The notes: a model not told the origin generated them from the sequence alone. Counted from the first letter of the stretch, positions 10,805 to 28,132 are shown. The stretch: 64,000 nt of DNA from Fistulifera solaris (GCA_030295235.1 AP026130.1:186001-250000); one strand, 5' to 3'. Made by a program: numbers and translations.

Positions 10805-12677
10805 ATGAAGAACAACACTAGGACGATTGTCGCCGTGTTCGTGCTACTGGGGGCCAATGTTTCCCATGGTTTCCTTTCGCCGTACCGATCCAAAACGAAA
10901 CTAGCACTTCGATCCCAGCAGCAAGAATTGCAAGAGATTCTTCAGCAAGTTACAGTTCTAGAAGAATCCTTGAAAGACGACGACACATCGAATTTCCTAA
11001 AAATAGAAGAGCAAATTTCGTTACTCGAACAACAAATGCAACAATTCGAGCAAATACCGATTCAATTAACAATAAACGAGTTCCAAGAAGCTTGTTGGAC
11101 GATTTTGAATTTACCCGTTGAAGTGCGTGTAGCTCTGTGGTATGCCGTGGAGGAAACGAGCGACGATCTTTGGGAAAAAAGCCACCGATGTTCAGCAAAT
11201 ACCAACCCTCATCACTAAATTGTACGAACAACAACACAATCAAGCAGAATTGGTCACGCGATCACAGGAAGGTCTCCTTATCGCACGGAAAGGCCGTAAG
11301 ACAAAGAAAACACTCACACCAGCTACAACACCCACTAAAACAAAGAAGACACCCCAAACATTTTCCCTATTCAACAACAATAACAACAGCGATGCCGAGA
11401 AGACGATCGAATTGACACCGGAGGAGCAACGCACGGAAAGTATGATCCAACAACTCTTACCACGGGTCACGCGACAATCCGAAGTTACCTCCCAAGAATT
11501 GGCGGTCGTCATGGAAGTCTTGCGTCGCAAAGATATCTTTCTTCCGACATCGACTTCGCCGCGACGAATACCGGGAGGGTATTGTATTTCAGGGACATGG
11601 AAACCGAATCAACAAAGCGTGAGAGAACGATTGAAACGATTGGAAGAACAAGTGCCGAAATCCTTCGACGCCCAGCTGTGTTGGTTGCCCGATTCGTTTT
11701 CGGACACGGACGATGACGATGAACCATTCGGTGTCACGAAAGATCCAGTTTTATTGTTGACCAAACGTGATTTCACGTCCTCCACCCAGCCTCTGCTCAA
11801 CGGCATTGCATCCTTGTCGGCATTTTGTACTTGCATTGTCTTTATTGTTGGTATATACGGTGGCAATGAACTGGTCATGACACGTCTGACACAACCCGAT
11901 TACAGTGGAATTGATTGGTTCAATGGCAAAATTGTGGATTTGTTGGGTCCGCTTTCGCTGGTTTCTGGCATGCACTTGTCGGCACAAGCAGTAGTGGCAC
12001 GATGGGAACAAGTGAAATTGTCGTTTCCGGTCGTCTTGCCCTTTTGGCCTTTACCGTGGATGGGTACCCTCCGTCGTTGTACGAATTCTCCTTCCTCACG
12101 GACGTCCTTGGCGAATGTTGCCTTGGCCGGTCCCGTGGCCGGATTGGTGACATCGGCGGCATTGTTGTGGTTGGGTCTCCAATTGACGGCGACGGCACCT
12201 TCTGAACTCTCCGACTACTTTCCAACATTACCCGTTCGTGTCTTGCAATTGAGTATGGCCGGGGGTTCCATGATTGATTCTGTATTGGGTGGTGCTGCGG
12301 GATTTTTTACAACACAAGAGTCATCCACGGCCATTCCATTGCATCCTTTGGCGGTAGCGGGTTACGTGTCCTTATTGATCCAAGCGGTGGATTTGTTGCC
12401 ATTGGGAGCCACCAATGGTGGTCGATTGTCACTAGCGTTGTTGGGCCGAGAAGGTCATTCGGTGATTGGTGGTCTCACGTGGCTGATTTTATTGCTGGCC
12501 TCTCTTTCCGACGCCCAAACCGATGTCTTGGTCGGCGCATGGATCGTCAATAATGTGGTCCAGAATGATCCCGAAGTTCCATGTCGGAACGAAGTGGATC
12601 CAGTGGGAATCCCACAAGCGGCTGCCGCAATGTTCTTATGGTTCGTCACGGCATTGATCTTGACGCCATTGCTCTAA
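10805..12677 (+). CDS. EGY-like (S2P family) plastid membrane pseudoprotease
   Basis: About 624 residues. The start MKNNTRTIVAVFVLLGANVSHG-FLSPYR is a signal peptide followed by Phe, so plastid targeting is likely. An N-terminal Gln/Glu-rich coiled coil and a Lys/Thr-rich linker precede 7-8 hydrophobic segments. The C-terminal half aligns by eye with the EGY group of site-2 proteases: HPLAVAGYVSLL, then LLPLGATNGGRLSLALLG, corresponding to the EGY LNMLPVG..DGGRA segment. The catalytic residues are altered: the zinc-binding HExxH position reads MHLSAQAV, and the distal Asp (LDGG) is Asn (TNGG). This implies a non-proteolytic member, like plant EGY3, in the plastid membrane. The frame breaks at about 11172 in an A6 run; A5 restores DDLWEKATDVQQIPTL. 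Function beyond the fold is unknown. Confidence 0.8.
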
Positions 12678-13291
12678 AAATTAGAGATGCTTGTAGAGTT
12701 AAACCAAAGTAAACGGATAGCTAGATTTAAACCGCATCATGTCCTAAAGTTTTTGTTAAGTATCAACTTGGATTTAGAATGCAGCATTAATAGTATTTGG
12801 GTCGAAAAGCTTCCGGATCGCATCCTTTCATTGCTACTATACAAAGTAGGGTCGAAATGTCCCCTCAACTCAACCACGACTGGATTTCAGTCACGTTCAA
12901 ATTACTGAAAACGAATGAAATTGGCAAAAACAGGTCCCTAGGCGAGATTTAAATGTGTCTATTAAAACAATTTGTTTTTTTGACGATGCGGCTAGCATTA
13001 TTTCAGTTAAAATAAAAGGCAAACATCTCGATCATTTGATGTCGAAAAGCTGGTGATCCTGCTAGGAAATCATTTTGTTGCTGTCGCACCGCAATACCCC
13101 CCTCGTTCGTCATTCGACCGTCTCGGATGTCCGACGTCAGCACAAAGCAGTCTTGAGTCTTGAACGCGAACGTCAGTGTGATTCACGGATCGGCGGCTTC
13201 TTGAACAGTTAGATACGGCTGCAACATGATGAAGCGCCACATACCTTTGGCTGTTGCTGCTAAACAACAATAACAACAAACCTCTTTCACC
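12678..13291. other. Intergenic between EGY-like and light-harvesting genes
   Basis: AT-rich 614-bp stretch with no supported gene. It contains hairpin-motif copy 2 (12874-12895) and must hold the promoter of the light-harvesting gene. Confidence 0.6.
12874..12895 (+). repeat. Dispersed hairpin motif, copy 2
   Basis: CCACGACTGGATTTCAGTC followed by ACG, one mismatch to the consensus. The GACTG/CAGTC stem is kept. Preceded by GCTACTATAC about 45 bp upstream, comparable to the flanks of copies 1 and 6. Confidence 0.65.
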
Positions 13292-14197
13292 ATGGCTCCT
13301 TTGAAATCACTTGTTGCTCTCTTATTCAGTTTGAGTGCTGCTTCGGCATTCACTCCCTCGAAAAATGTCGTGCCCAAGGTGACGAGGTAAGGCAGAGAGA
13401 GAGAATGGGATTTGTAGGCGCATGTCTCCAAAGCAAGAAATGAAACTGTATCCACGGAGTTGCAATGCAAAAGAAATCCTCGATTCCTTCATTGCTTTTT
13501 CAAACGAAACAACGACGATAGCCTTGCTACTGCATAGGATTCGCGTTGGCCCGACAAGTCCTCGTAGTATTCATTATTTGCCCTCTTTGTCGTGACTCTC
13601 TTTCTCACACACACTCTCTATTACAGCATCCAAGGCGCCAACCTCGGTGCCCCGGAAATTTTCGAAGACGCCACAGCCGATTGGGCGAAACAATTCCCCG
13701 CCTTTGCCAAGTACGGTTGGGGACCGTCCGTCCAAGCCGAAAAGTGGAACGGCCGACACGCCATGTTTGGATGGTTCTTTATTTGTGCCACCGCCTACTG
13801 CAAGGGCCACGGATTGATTCCGGATGCCGAATCCTTGGTCAGTTTCAAGGATTGGGGTACCTTGGCCACCATTTCGGGCAAAAATACCATCACCAATGAA
13901 CGTGCCATTATCTTGGCCGCCAATGCCCACTTTTTCGGAGTCTCCTTGATGGCCACCTTTGCCCTCCCTCGCAGGGGAGATACCTTGTTCACCGAACCCA
14001 CCGTCAACCAGCCCACGGGATACGGATACATGCCCAAGTTCAATATGGGTTTGACGCAAGAAGCCGAAATCCTCAATGGACGTTTGGCGATGCTCGGTTT
14101 GATGGCCTTGGTGGTCGCCACGGCGGTCGAACAGAAGGATATGCTAGACATTGTCAACGAATGGTGGGTGGTGCCTACTTTTAAAGAAGTTGAATGA
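13292..14197 (+). CDS. Light-harvesting superfamily protein, RedCAP-like
   Basis: Pigment-binding thylakoid protein, 221 residues. Exons 13292-13386 and 13627-14197; the GTAAGG..TTACAG intron join makes KVT-S-IQGANLGAPE. The start is decided by a classic diatom plastid presequence, MAPLKSLVALLFSLSAASAF-TPS. Helix 1 carries EKWNGRHAMFGW and helix 3 AEILNGRLAMLGLMAL, the two pseudo-symmetric chlorophyll-binding E..NGR..M helices; a middle hydrophobic helix lies near IILAANAHFFGVSLMATF. The EKWNGRHAMFGW form of helix 1 differs from the ELKHGR form usual in fucoxanthin-chlorophyll proteins (Lhcf/Lhcr), which suggests the red-lineage RedCAP group. A tree is needed to be sure. No frame problem. The intron sits just after the targeting exon, separating presequence from mature protein. 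Confidence 0.83.
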
Positions 14198-14565
14198 TTC
14201 CATTTCTACTTTTTAAAAATAGTCTAGTCCATTCGTTTGCCACACACAAAGTAGTAGTTTCTAGTTGTTAAATAGACTATAACTAAGCCCAATCGTTTTA
14301 GTATTTTAGCTTACACAAATAGAGTTTTAAAAAAATCTGCGACCTCGTTCGTTGCAACATGGTAGCTCAACTGATAAAATAAATAATAGGAGTACGGAGT
14401 AGAGATCTTCGTGTTAATTAGAAGATACTTTAGATTATGGCTAACATCTTGTTGAAAATTGTAGCTATAGAGAGTTATTATGATCTCGTTCGTAGCAGCA
14501 TTCTTTTTTCTATTTGTTTGATTCCTATTACTTTTAGCTTTCTTGTCTCAATTTCCTTCCACGCT
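14198..14565. other. Intergenic between convergent genes
   Basis: 368 bp of AT-rich 3' flank shared by the light-harvesting and Urc1-like genes. No feature recognised. Confidence 0.5.
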
Positions 14566-16093
14566 TTACACCTGCGCCTTACCATCATCATCCTCATCAC
14601 TCGCGGTCGTGTTCTTGTCGTACCCGTATTCTCGTCCCTTCGTTTTCTTGAGTTCTTCTTCATCAATGCCTTGATACGCTTTTCCCGCATTGTACCCATG
14701 AAAGACTTTGGCGGTGATTTCCACCATGGCATCTTCCGGTACCATTTCCGGTGGAATTTCGACCCGATTGACAATTTGAATGCCCGTTGAAACAATGGCA
14801 TTGTATTTCATATCACTCATACTGATGAAATTATGAATTTTGGTGACACCCAAGAAATGCAAGGGATCCGGCATGAGCGCTTGGAAGCGGGTATCTTGGA
14901 CGCCGGCCACTTGTTCCGTACAACGAAAGTACCGGTCGGCACTGTCCCCTCCTTCTTGTCGTTTGCGCGTGTTGTACACCAAATACTTGGTGACTTCACC
15001 CAACGATCGTCCTTCTTTGCGATAGTAAATGACAATCCCACAACCACCCCGTTGCGCCGTTTTGATGCATTCTTCAATGGCGTGCGTCAAATAGGGCCGA
15101 CAGGTACAAATGTCACTCCCAAAGACATCGGAACCGTTGCATTCGTCGTGGACGCGACACGTCAATTCAATGTCTTCATCGGGGATGGTGGCCGGATCAC
15201 CCCAAATGTAAATCGTTAAACCCCCGATCGGCGGCAGAAAAATTTTAATGTCGGGCCGGGTAATGAGTTCGGGGTACATGCCGTTCGTCATGCGGAAAAT
15301 GGAATGTCGCAAATGCGTTTCCGTCGTTTGAAAGCGCCGCGCAATTTCGGGCAAATACCAGACCGGTTCAATGGCGGCCTTGGCAACGACCGACTGTCCC
15401 GAAGACAACAAGATTTTGCCATCCGGAATCAATCGTCCCGACGCGACGCCTTCGCGACATTCGGGCAAATCAATGTGGGCTTTCGTGACGGCAATGGTCG
15501 GACGAATATCCCATCCCTTCTCCAACCAATCGCCGTAACATTGTGTGACAATGTGCCCAAAGGGATCGATCGAACCGATCTTTTTGGGATCACTCCACGC
15601 CGGATGCGGACCAATGGGAAAGACGGGACTCGTGAGGGACAAATCGGGGACGTAATTGGGATCGAGTTTGTTCGCCGCGACGGCCAAGCCGGTATAAATA
15701 CAGTAGGATCCTTGATGCGCTCCGATGGCGTTGCGTTGCGACGAATGGGTGACGGTACAAATGACGGGACCGCGGACGCGCGGATCGGGATGTCCCCAAC
15801 TGATGGGCACCGGATCGACGCCAAACGCGTCGGGATGCGACGTCAATTGAATGTGATCGGAATCGTGAAAGTCGGGAATGGGAATGCCGTCTTGTTCTTA
15901 ATAATGAGAGTGAGAATGAGAGTGAGAGAATGTAAGACAAGAAAGACACTCAGCATCTCTGTAACAACGCACCATGATGCTCGGTACGAGCTTTTTTGCT
16001 CACACGCGGCGTCAATCCTCCCATATTCTCTTCCGTGTTATTGTTGTCGGTATCCCGTGTCGTCATCGTCGTTGTTGTTACTTCGGGTTTCAT
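14566..16093 (-). CDS. Urc1-like / GTP cyclohydrolase II-like protein
   Basis: Resembles the Urc1 branch of the GTP cyclohydrolase II family, known in yeasts for the URC route of uracil catabolism. The zinc-cysteine cluster is RVHDECNGSDVFGSDICTC (C..C.C as in RibA), the substrate loop is YYRKEGRSLGEVTKYLVYN (RibA QEGRGIGL..K), and the C-terminal turn is FLGVTKI..STGIQIVNRVEIP. The long N-terminal extension (SHPDAFGVDPVPISWGHPDP..) is typical of Urc1, not RibA. I infer two exons: 16093-15973 and 15896-14566, with a 76-bp intron (GTGCGT..TTAAG). The join ..KARTEHH-E-QDGIPIPDFH keeps frame and supplies an ATG at 16093; without it the large frame has no ATG upstream of the conserved part. About 483 residues, cytosolic by lack of a presequence. 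The precise reaction is unproven here. Confidence 0.8.
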
Positions 16094-16428
16094 CGTTGAT
16101 CTTACTCGGTTGTATTGGATTATGACAACCAGCAATAAAACAGCAATAAAGAGAATGTACCAGGTGATGTCACTTTTGAATGGAAATGCGAGAATCTTGC
16201 ATTCCGAAGGAACCGAATGTTCCGTTTGAGGGTTTCTACAGTTTCGACCGCAGTCATTCGAGTACCGCTCAATGACCTCCCTGGCCGGGATGACGTACTT
16301 GCCAAGACTTGCTTCCGACGTCGATCGGAATGGTACTAAACGAAAGAAAACTAAGGCTTTATGAGTCTTGACTAGTCTCGACTAGTCAGTCTACGGATCC
16401 AACAAAAAAGAAAGGATTTCCACTACTA
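16094..16428. other. Intergenic upstream of the Urc1-like gene
   Basis: 335 bp between two minus-strand genes. It carries two nearby copies of the palindrome GACTAGTC (about 16368-16387) just beyond the LETM1 3' end. No coding support. Confidence 0.5.
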
Positions 16429-19397
16429 CTACTTGCTAGTGCTACTACTAGGATCCGATGACGACTCTGATGCTTGTTTGGGTTGCTTCTCCCCCGTCGA
16501 AAGACTCAACAAAATACGGTCCATGTCGGCATCGCGACCTTCTTCCACAAATTGCACCAACTTGTGTTCATCGATCCATTGGATCAATTCTTGTACGGTA
16601 AATATACCATCCGAGTTTTCGTCCATATTCTTGGCCAGCTGGCGGGCTTCTTCCAAGGAAATCTTGCGTTTCAACACTTGTTGGAGGACTTCGGCCAGTT
16701 CGTCTTGGGATAAAATTCCGTCCTTGTCCTTGTCCAAATAGTGCAGTTTGTCGCCAATTTTCACTTCGGTTTCCGTCAACTGGACTTCAATCTTGTCCAC
16801 CATGGACTCGATACGCTTTTTCAAACGACGAATCACCACATCGTCTTCCGATTCTTCGGTCTCGGGTGTAGTTACTTCTTCCGTCGGAGCCGTCGTCGTG
16901 ACGGTAGTCGACTCGGCACTTTCCTTGGCGGCACGGTCCTCACTCTCGCGGATGGTTGATTCGACCAACCGGTCCGCTTCTTCGGACGACATGGGTCCCG
17001 GTGCTGTGGCTTCCGGTGTCGGTACTTTGTCTTCCGCAGGTTTGCCCGTTTCTTTCTCCCCTTCGGTTTCGGGTTTCTCCTTTTGCATTGCGGCTTTGAT
17101 CTTTTCCAACTGAGCACGCTCCATACTCACGGGATCTTCGGACAGCAACTGGGAAATGGCGTCCATTTCAGCCGAAGTCAGTGAATGCTCTGCTTTCGTC
17201 TCGGACATTTCTTCCTTACTTTCCTTTGGAGAAGGAACTGTTTTCATTGTCTCTGTTGCAGCAACGGCCACGGGTTCTGTCTGGGCAGGCGTCGCTGTAG
17301 TAGACACGGGTTCTTCTATAGGAGCCTTCTCCGCGTCGGCGTCCGTCGTTGCTCCCGACTCGGTTTTGACTTTTTGTTTCTTGGCCGCCTCACGGGCCGC
17401 TTCTTCTTCGCGAATCAACTCATTTTGCTTCGACAAAACTTCCAATTTAATCTTTCGAACGTCGGGATTGGACATTTTTTCTTCGGATGTCGCCACGTTC
17501 AAAATCACTTCGTTCAGTACTTCCTTGTCGAGACCCGAAATGGTGTCCGCCAATCCCGCCAAAGATTCACGGGGTTTCTCTTCATCGGGTTTGCGCTCAA
17601 ACGCTTCTTCTTGCAAAAAGAAAGTACGACTCATGATGAGCAAGGAGATAGGGACATTCTTTTCTACACTCAACTCCAACCATTGAATCAACATCCGTTT
17701 GAACGCGTCCTTACTTAACCCCGTCGAACGCATCCCTCGTTCCCGACAAGCTTCTCGTAATTCCATTTTCGTCAAAGAATCAATGCCTTCCCACAAGATG
17801 CGTTGGTCGTCCTCTTTCAGAATACGAATGCGGTGTCGCAGTTGGAAGCGTAAAAACGAGTCCGAACCGTACGGAGGAATGCCCATGTATTTACACATAT
17901 TAATGAGTTGCATCCGTGGCATGTTGTCCAACGTCAAGTCGTCTTGAAAGTAAGTGGCATACTTGATAATCAACTCCGGCGGAATCGTTCGTCCGCTGCG
18001 AGCGCTCTCCAAAAATTCCAGCATGGATCGTGCGGAGTCTTCCTGTTCGTGCATTCCTACCTCATCGCCAGCTTCTTGCAATTCTTTCGTCTTCTTTTTC
18101 GCTTTGCGTCTCTGTTCTTTGGCCAACTCCTCAAGTGTTCTTTTGAGTACGGCGGAGAGCAGGAGTGAGAAACAATCACTGGTGATTGTCGAGTGCATGA
18201 CTGTCAAATACAAATAAAAACTTACTCGTGGAAGAAGCTGGCCATGGCAATGCGTGACTGTAGTTCTCGTTTCATGTTTTCCTCATTCTTGAGCGAATCT
18301 TGAAAGGTACTGGGGAGCATGTTCGGGAAGAGACGCAGCACAAAGGGCAAGGCAAATTCACCCAACGGAATGATAATGAACATGCTGAATGGAACCATTC
18401 GGAACAGATCCGATACGGTTCGTAACAGTTGCTTCCGTTCACGACGTGTCAAGGAAGAACCTTGCAAGGTCTTGACTACCAAACTGCGAGATGTTTGAAT
18501 GTCAGCCCATAGCAACTACACAATGAAAATGAAGCAATCCAGCAATGGTGAGTTTGTGGTTTCATCACTTTACAAAAAAACTCGATTCCTCCACGTACCT
18601 TGAAACCAACCCAATAGTGATGTATTTCGTCCTTGACGGCCTGTTTCATGTCGGCATACTTCTGCCGCGTCTCCGTCGGATGGGTCAAATAATAGTATAA
18701 ATTCCCCGGCAACTGGAAAAGAACCGCAACAACGTCGTAAATGCCGAAATCGTCACATCGACACCTTTTCGTACAATACTCCGGGGACTCGTCTTTGTGA
18801 GGGATTCCAGTGGATTCATTTCGGGCTCGGACGGTGGCGTCGGAATGCGGGTCGGATCGAGTTTGTGTTTGACCACCGGACGGTGCCGTCCGCGCCGCTA
18901 CCGAAAGCGAAGGTGGCACGGAGGATGACGAAGAGTCGGAAGGTGGCGTCGGAGATGTTGAAAATTGCGCCAATTGTTGCAACCAAGGGGATTGAGTAGG
19001 AATGTTAAAATTGAAATGATAATGGTTTCGATGTCTGCGATGACTTTCTCCGCCGCCAGACTTTGTCACAATTGTTTGCGCTGACGGAATTATTCGGAAT
19101 TCCTTGGCTTCTAGCACATTGGTCGATGGAAGGATCGTCGCGTCTTGCAACGCTGCAAGTTCCGAAGAAGACCAGCCGACGTACAGTGACGACTGGAGTT
19201 GACTGCACGACGAAAGAGGCGAGAGCAGTCGTTCATTATAATAAGAAGATTCCATCCCGATTTGACTTCCACTTTCCGACGTCTTGGGCAGATCCAAAAA
19301 GACCGACGAGCGAACGATAGAATCGGTTGGTCGTCTCTTCCAATGGCTACGCGCAATTTGCCGCAAAGCACCACTTTTTCGACATAGATTCATCATG
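16429..19397 (-). CDS. LETM1: LETM1 family mitochondrial inner-membrane protein with EF-hands
   Basis: Mitochondrial K+/H+ or Ca2+/H+ homeostasis protein. Exons 19397-18599, 18515-18226 and 18139-16429; intron joins give VGFK-LLWADI and SFFH-E-TLEELAKEQ, both matching LETM1. The LETM1 core is unmistakable: LTRRERKQLLRTVSDLFRMV, then GEFALPFVLRLFPNMLPSTF, with the membrane span just before the latter. The ribosome-binding-like domain follows (LDNMPRMQLINMCKYMGIPP, FLRFQLRHRIRILKEDD, LREACRERGMRSTGLSKD), then a long Glu/Lys/Thr-rich coiled region. Two canonical EF-hands close the protein, DKDKDGILSQDE and DENSDGIFTVQE. The Arg/Ser-rich N-terminus (MMNLCRKSGALRQIARSHW) fits a mitochondrial presequence. 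About 933 residues. Two compensating frame breaks lie near 18860 (CC/GG) and 18732 (T4; T5 restores LRFFFQLPGNLYYYL). Confidence 0.93.
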
Positions 19398-19882
19398 TTT
19401 ATAACTGTGAGAGTTATATAGTGTGAAGGCAAAGAAACGAAAACAACAACAATAAGATGCCGGTTCTCTTTTTTCGCTCTGTTTCGTTTGGATTTTTTTT
19501 TGCGGGCGTATCGAAACGGTCCGTTTGCGCAAAAAAGAAACGGCCCGAGGCGCGCCACTCCGCGCTCGGGAATGAATGAGTCCCCTTCGTCTATGCTGCA
19601 ACCGTGCGTTATTAGTTCTTGGAGCTTCGTGCGGTCCTCGGATTTTCGGTGGTCGACTGTGTATGCGCCAGTCGCCGCAAGCAAAATGCCGTCTTTCTAT
19701 CATACGTAAAGTACAGTATGGAATCATCTCAGGGTTCCAGGTGCCAGAAACGATTTCTCCCGCCGCAGCAGACGACAACCAAGGCGACAACGGAGGACGA
19801 GGCCTCGACAACAACGCGGCTTTAAACGAGGCTTTATTCTCGCTGATTAGGATATATTTTTGGAAAGCATACAAAAGAGACT
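19398..19882. other. Intergenic, divergent promoter region
   Basis: 485 bp between the divergent LETM1 and METAP2 starts; expected to hold both promoters. Several short open frames cross it without any recognisable domain. Confidence 0.5.
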
Positions 19883-25038
<5,156 letters not shown>

Positions 25039-25993
25039 CGTTTCTTCACACGCGCTGCGATTGCCGTCACTCTTCTACTCAATAAATGATGGAATCAAGA
25101 TTCTAATTTCATTCCCCGGCGCTTGGTTATTCAGGAAAACGGGAGCCTGTCATTATTATTTATTTATGCGACGAGGATCGACGCAAAACATCGTCGTCGT
25201 CGTGACCCCGCGTTTCCCGCTGGGCAAAAATGGATGGCCCGCCTCTTTGTGATGGGGAAACGTGTGATACGTCGTACCGCGTCTCAACATATAATCTCTA
25301 TCAGTAAGGGTACGTCACGTTTCCATTTCATTCCTATGAAATCGTGACAGAGTTGCAGTAGTCTCTAGAGTCTGCCCTAAACCTAGCACCGTCCTTCTGC
25401 TCTTTCCATGATCTAACTTTCAACTACCATTTGTAAAGCAAGGGTTGATTGTTACTTCAACGAGATGTAGACGGAAGATGGCGGACTGCATGGCAGTCAT
25501 GAACCATCACAAACGTTCCGCACCTTAGACTGCTACCTAACGACCGTTCCTTGTATCATTATTTGAAAAGTGTATTATTTGTCTTTCTAGTACAAACGTT
25601 TGCATTGCATCTCTCACTATGATGTTTGATTTGGTGTGGATTGTTCTATTTCGTATTCACTGTAGAACCAAGTGTAGACGACTTTTGCCACGACTGCATT
25701 CAGTCACGAGGACATATTCGTTTTTTAGATAACAAGCATATCGAATGAGAACGGAGGACTCCGCCCTTTTCCAATATCTACCATGAAGCCACTCACAGAA
25801 GTAAGGCCGTTGCGAAGGGTGAATTCGACACATGACGAAGCGGACGATAGATTGCAAAAATTCATGCAGCGACGCTTCTAGACCACGCATGTGGGTCGCG
25901 TTAGCGACTCATTGCTTCTCACACACGAACTATGGAATACGCTTTTATATGGAATAATTTACATGTTACAATACTCTCCGCAATTCATCTGAA
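25039..25993. other. Intergenic, 955 bp
   Basis: Upstream of the USP gene and downstream of the NTF2-like gene. It contains hairpin-motif copy 3 (25688-25710) and a weaker relative at about 25342-25364 on the minus strand. A 77-codon minus-strand frame at 25657-25890 has no recognisable domain and overlaps the motif, so it is not called. Confidence 0.55.
25688..25710 (+). repeat. Dispersed hairpin motif, copy 3
   Basis: CCACGACTGCATTCAGTC followed by ACGAG; one T shorter in the loop than the consensus, stem GACTG/CAGTC kept. The upstream GTGTAGACGACTTTTG resembles TGTAGATGACCTTTTT of copy 6, so the similarity extends beyond the hairpin. Confidence 0.7.
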
Positions 25994-27300
25994 TTATACT
26001 TCATGGCGTTCCATGTCATCGTCTGCTATATAACTCGAAGACGTCACACTGGGCGGTTGCGCGAAACTAGAATTGTTCTGAGTGGTCGACATGGAATCGA
26101 AACGCAAATCTTGACTATCGGTGCTACTTCTTTGTGTTGTGCAAGTGCTCAATCGTGCCGGAGACTTGTTGTTGCTGTAGGTCGTTACCGCGTCGCCTAC
26201 TTTTTTCGTAACGGTTTGTGCGACGACCTTCGCATTCCGAAAGATAGTTTCGGCGGTTTGTGAGTTACGAGCCTTTCCGAGCATGGACATGAGGTGCGAT
26301 CCGCCCCGACGGAGTGTTTCGGTAGTTTGATGGGTCTTGTACACGGCTCGGTTGTCAAATGTAGGGCAGTAGGATAAAAGCTTTCCTTGATTGTCGGTTT
26401 CGAAAACATCTACTATAGTCATCGTGACCAGATCACCAATTTGCAACTGATTCACAAATTCATCATTACTATGTGATTGTTTCGGTCCATGGCGGTGTTC
26501 GGACAAAGGAGCAAATTCGTTCATCCAAGTCCAAACAACACGGTGTGCCGCTGTCACTCGATATCGTCCGCCGGCAATCCTCATCACCGTCAAGCCAGGT
26601 GGGTCGATTATATTTAAATGGTCACCTCCAGGCATCAGTGCTAATTCAAATATCGGAAAAATGTGAGAGAAAAGAGGAGAACAATATCGAACGAAAAAAG
26701 ACAGAACAATGCTGGGAGATGCAAAGCAGCCACGCGTACTCGTCAATCAGCATACGTTGTCTTACCTAGCCATCTTAAAAATAATTGTGAAATCGACGAA
26801 ATGCCAGCAGCAGCTTCTAATTCGATCCCCTCGAGTCGTTCGATGCCAAATAACTGCGATGCAGTGTGTGCTTGCGGCAGCACCACTTCGGCGTCATCGG
26901 CAAATACAACAAACGGCAATGGCGTAGCTATCGAGGTCGCTTTTGGTTCATGAAACGCGACCGACTCGGCTTCGGTGAGTGACTCATTGTCGTATTCGGC
27001 ATTCCATTGCTCCAAGGTCGTCGCGCCTCGCGCCGGATGCGTCGCCAGAGCTTTCTGAAACTCCTCCGGATTGCTGAGTAAATACAGCAGCGCTAAATGC
27101 ATTTCGTGAATTGTGTCTGTCGCATCCGCGTGACTTGTCGAGTGGTAATGCCCCGTCATGGACGATGTTCCGGCCATGGTGTGTATGGCCAGATAGGATT
27201 CCGAGTCTGCGACAGAAGCATGATCCATAGACTCGAATTCGCCATTGGTTGCTTCGCTGCGTTGAAAGTCATATGCTGACAGAGGACTTTGTTGGTTCAT
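25994..27300 (-). CDS. Hypothetical protein with NTF2/SnoaL-like fold
   Basis: 393 residues in two exons, 27300-26766 and 26640-25994. The intron (GTAAGA..AATTAG, 125 bp) joins FLRW-L-ALMPGGDHLN. Residues about 130-275 have a pattern seen in NTF2/SnoaL-like domains: GGRYRVTAAHRVVWTWMNEF, then LVTMTIVDVFETDNQGKLLSYCPTFDNRAVYKT. That fold usually binds a small ligand or dimerises. The N-terminus is Ser/His-rich and the C-terminus is Ser/Thr-rich and disordered, with YSNNKSPARL and a Ser-Ser stretch before the acidic end. No catalytic motif, membrane span or presequence seen. The frame is open upstream to 27624, but composition changes before MNQQSPLSAYD, so I start there. Not recognised as a named family; the fold assignment is by eye. 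Confidence 0.62.
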
Positions 27301-28132
27301 TGTACGATTAAGCTCTAAATGTTGCTTGTAATCAATACCAGGTATGTTTTCAAGCGTCTTTCTTGAATAATATTCAATCTGTCGTTCATAATAAACAAAG
27401 ACGGCCGTTGAGCGAGAACGGAAGCTTTTGTGTGCCGTTGAGAGAAAAAGAAAACAGCGGCGAAGAAAAAGGACGGGGGCGCAGAATGACGTCGAGTTCG
27501 AGACCCGATAACCGGTTAACACGGGACTGACACCTAAGCATGATAAGGTTAGGACTTCTTCTTCTGGATGTGGCACTGTCGCATACACGTCACAAAATAC
27601 GTCACAAAGTAGTTCACAGATCACAGATGAAAGACGTACTATCGTTCGTAGTGTCGATCGTCTCTATTTTCTTATAAGTAGCGTTGACGTTTGCTCTTTG
27701 CATTCCGCGTCCGGGAGGAGAAGAAAGGTATTCGACTGTAAATAGTACAGAACAATGCCCACTCTAAATGCTCCGTGTGGCCAATCAAAATGGTCATTGA
27801 ACCACGAACGCGACAGGCAACACTTTCGTCTATAAGAGGGGATCCGATTGTGTTCTTTACTCTTGCAAGTGGGGAAGATTCCATTTCGAATTTAGGCACA
27901 ATGGACGCCGTAGATCGTAATTCGCGCTCTTATGTACCCTTCGGCATCGTGCATCGTTGCCAGTAGCAAAGGACTCCCACAAAACACAAGCGGGAAGGGA
28001 GAAAAGCCACCAAGAGTGGCGAGTGAATTCCTTCAAATGTGTTTCAGTGATAAAAGAGGACTTTCGTGAGTGTTTGGTACCGCCGACCTTGCAGTTTTTT
28101 CGCCGACGACAATCAATCGCTCATAAAAAACG
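27301..28132. other. Intergenic, divergent promoter region
   Basis: 832 bp between divergent genes. Open frames here are short and without domains. No repeats or RNA genes recognised. Confidence 0.5.
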
